NCBI RefSeq assembly: GCF_027580225.2
Contig: NC_073340.2
Location: 19,042,001 to 19,106,000, forward strand
Direction of reading: 5' to 3'
DNA: 64,000 nt
DNA from: Misgurnus anguillicaudatus
Taxonomy: Eukaryota; Chordata; Actinopteri; Cypriniformes; Cobitidae
This document shows positions 62,239 to 64,000 of the stretch, piece by piece. Every line of letters starts with the position of its first letter. The stretch's first letter is position 1. The translations under genes were made by a program, and so were the position numbers. The notes beneath the pieces were generated by a model, which saw only the letters and a list, made by a program, of their open reading frames with translations, ran no database searches and was not told where the DNA came from.

Positions 62239-62440
62239 AGGCAGGGTGCATGACCTCTGAACGCTAATGTTAATATTTGAAATCACCTAAACAAACACGC
62301 CCCTACCTCAATAGAATCTGGACCTTCTTTTGATAGACCCGCCCCACACATATGCAACCCAGGCAACGATGTTGGTTAGTAGACACGCCCCTAACTGCTG
62401 ACTGGCTATAAGTGTCTTTTGGTAGTCAGCCCGAATTCCA
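62239..62440. mobile_element. TTAA-type element, right end lost
   Basis: TTAA at 62235-62238 then AGGCAGGGTGCATGACC, with ACACGCCCCTA-type boxes typical of a fish MITE. The right terminus is not visible. Confidence 0.5.
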
Positions 62441-62655
62441 AAAATAAAGTGTTTTTAAAGTATTTTTTTTTAAGTTAAATAATTAAATTTTCTTAAAAAC
62501 ATGACAAACCTTTGAAATAATTTGTAAAAAAGTGTCAAATGTTTGGACTGAGATCTTGTTGCTTTTACAAAAATTTTTTTTTGGACACTTTGAAACAATG
62601 TATGAAACAGTGAATACAGTTTTGAAGCAATTTGATTCGAAGCTTTGAAAAGATC

Positions 62656-63365
62656 CAGGGTTTCCCGCAGGACTTTGCAGTTCGGGCGGCCCGCCTAAGC
62701 TGTGAAACACTACCGCCTTAACTAGGTTGTCCAAAAAAATAATAATTTCGCTGCACAAAATGTCGTCAAGTGCATCTCGGAGAATAGCCCAGATGCGCTT
62801 CACACCGCGAGTGGGCATGCGCGCCACACGGCATAAATGAGAGAACGACATGGTCCGTCACTGTCTGGAGGATAGCCAGTTGATAAAACGCGTGTCTGTG
62901 AGAACTATAAGTGGACTTATGTTTTGGGTTTATTTAAGCCTGTTATTGTATTAGTCTATAATTCTTGCAAATTTAAAGTAAGTTAGCTGGTGATTTTGTT
63001 CTGCTAGCTAGGTTGCACGTGCCTGTTGATTCGATATAATTGTTGAGCGCTCTTGCTCACGTTATTGATGTGCATTATTTACATGCTACAGTAGTTACAC
63101 TCCTTTAAGATAATGTAATTAATAGTGGGAAATAATCAGTTTTTACAATCTTCGCGCTATCTATCATCGTTCGCTAGACGTTCTACAACATCTGCTTCAG
63201 TTTTTATTTATTAACCCTTTAATTTCACTTCATCACGCAGCTATTTCCGTTAGAGGTAAAACATTTAATTCATTAATAATCTAGTATGTGTTCATTTTCT
63301 GTCATAGTTTCTTCAAAAAGCGAAACCCAACCAGCTTAACTAACACATTTTTTGTGGAAACCCTG
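62656..63365. mobile_element. CAGGGTTTCC-terminus element, 710 bp, 5-bp TSD
   Basis: AGATC at 62651-62655 and 63366-63370; ends CAGGGTTTCCCGCAGGA and inverted CAGGGTTTCCACAAAAA. Same terminal family as 1948-3535. Confidence 0.78.
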
Positions 63366-63370
63366 AGATC

Positions 63371-63920
63371 TGTACTGAAACTGTAATGGAGATATTATGT
63401 GAGATTTCTGGGTCTTTCTCTCTATAGAGAAATATCTAAATTCAGGATACCTAAGCAAATGTTCTCATTTGCCCTTCGTGTAATCTTGTTGATATCTAGG
63501 AGAAATAATTGATATAAAGAGATTTTATCTTTCTTATAGGCTGCTGGTAGCCCAATGGATAAATCATCTTACTGGGGTGCGGGCTGGGGTAAACCAATCA
63601 ATATTTTTCACTTTATTTAATGTCAACCGTTTTTTGTTTTTGTACCTCTTTCTACCTGCAGACACACACAGAGGGGAGGGGTCAGAGATGAATCACTCAT
63701 GCTCGGATGATTCTTCAGGATATAAACATTAAACCTTACAGTATGTTCAAGGGCACGATGACATTTAAACCATTGAAGTGCATGTTTTAATCCTCCAGAG
63801 ATAGTTTTCCTTGGTAATGTATTTGTCGTCATTCTGTATCAAAATTCAAGATGAAAAGTATGAGAACTGTAATATGTAAATCAGTGCCAAGAACTCATTC
63901 GGCTGTGACTATAGGAAATG
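63371..63920. other. Intergenic, nothing certain
   Basis: 63545-63570 (GGTAGCCCAATGGATAAATC) slightly resembles a tRNA-type A box, without a partner B box. Confidence 0.3.
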
Positions 63921-63924
63921 TTAA

Positions 63925-64000
63925 AGGTGCAGTGTATAACATTTTGAAGGATCTCTTTACAGAAATGCAATATAATCTACATAATTCTATTTTTAGTGGT
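63925..64000. mobile_element. TTAA-type MITE family C, copy 2, cut by window end
   Basis: TTAA at 63921-63924 then AGGTGCAGTGTATAACATTT and AGGATCTCTTTACAGAAATG, matching the start of 27905-28258. It continues beyond the window. Confidence 0.75.

Noticed and set aside
62483..62851. 122-codon minus-strand frame
   Set aside because: It crosses the boundary of the 62656-63365 element and has no domain.

Overview
This is vertebrate nuclear DNA, almost certainly from a teleost and probably a cyprinid. The only host gene is split into small exons with GT/AG introns. The rest is A+T-rich non-coding DNA packed with fish-type DNA-transposon derivatives (TTAA-flanked, hAT-like, TA-flanked and Harbinger-like MITEs), a DIRS retrotransposon, a solo LTR, a LINE 3' tail and CA/CT microsatellites. 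The species assignment is inference from repeat style and protein similarity. No database was searched.

Host gene. Six coding exons on the + strand (15757-15942, 38544-38639, 42743-42815, 44577-44731, 44945-45119, 47783-47805) join in phase to encode the last 235 residues and stop codon of carbonic anhydrase-related protein 10 (ca10). In the carbonic anhydrase fold, two of the three zinc-binding histidine positions are Arg and Gln, so the protein should be catalytically dead. The signal-peptide end of the gene lies upstream of the window, so 1-15756 is read as intron. The 3' UTR follows 47805 and candidate poly(A) signals lie up to 48504. From there to 64000 no gene was recognised.

DIRS element. 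An antisense 6.34-kb tyrosine-recombinase retrotransposon (16054-22394) sits 111 bp past the splice donor of the first ca10 exon in the window. It has identical 166-bp inverted terminal repeats containing a TATA box, an internal complementary region matching both ends, an intact gag-like ORF, an intact tyrosine recombinase ORF with R-H-R-Y residues, and a reverse transcriptase/RNase H frame broken by five clustered TAA/TAG codons and one frameshift.

Other repeats. At least 17 elements flanked by TTAA share termini beginning AG(G); several are near-complete palindromes. hAT-like MITEs with 8-bp target duplications lie at 450, 14057, 24474, 49856 and 58917. Two elements with CAGGGTT termini have 5-bp duplications (1948-3535, 62656-63365). 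A TIR-bounded insert at 9789-11257 carries a decayed RecQ-type helicase exon that still has a splice donor. A tandem array at 27.8-30.4 kb provides paralogous empty sites for the MITEs within it. Non-repetitive stretches with balanced composition are noted as candidate conserved non-coding sequence, at low confidence.
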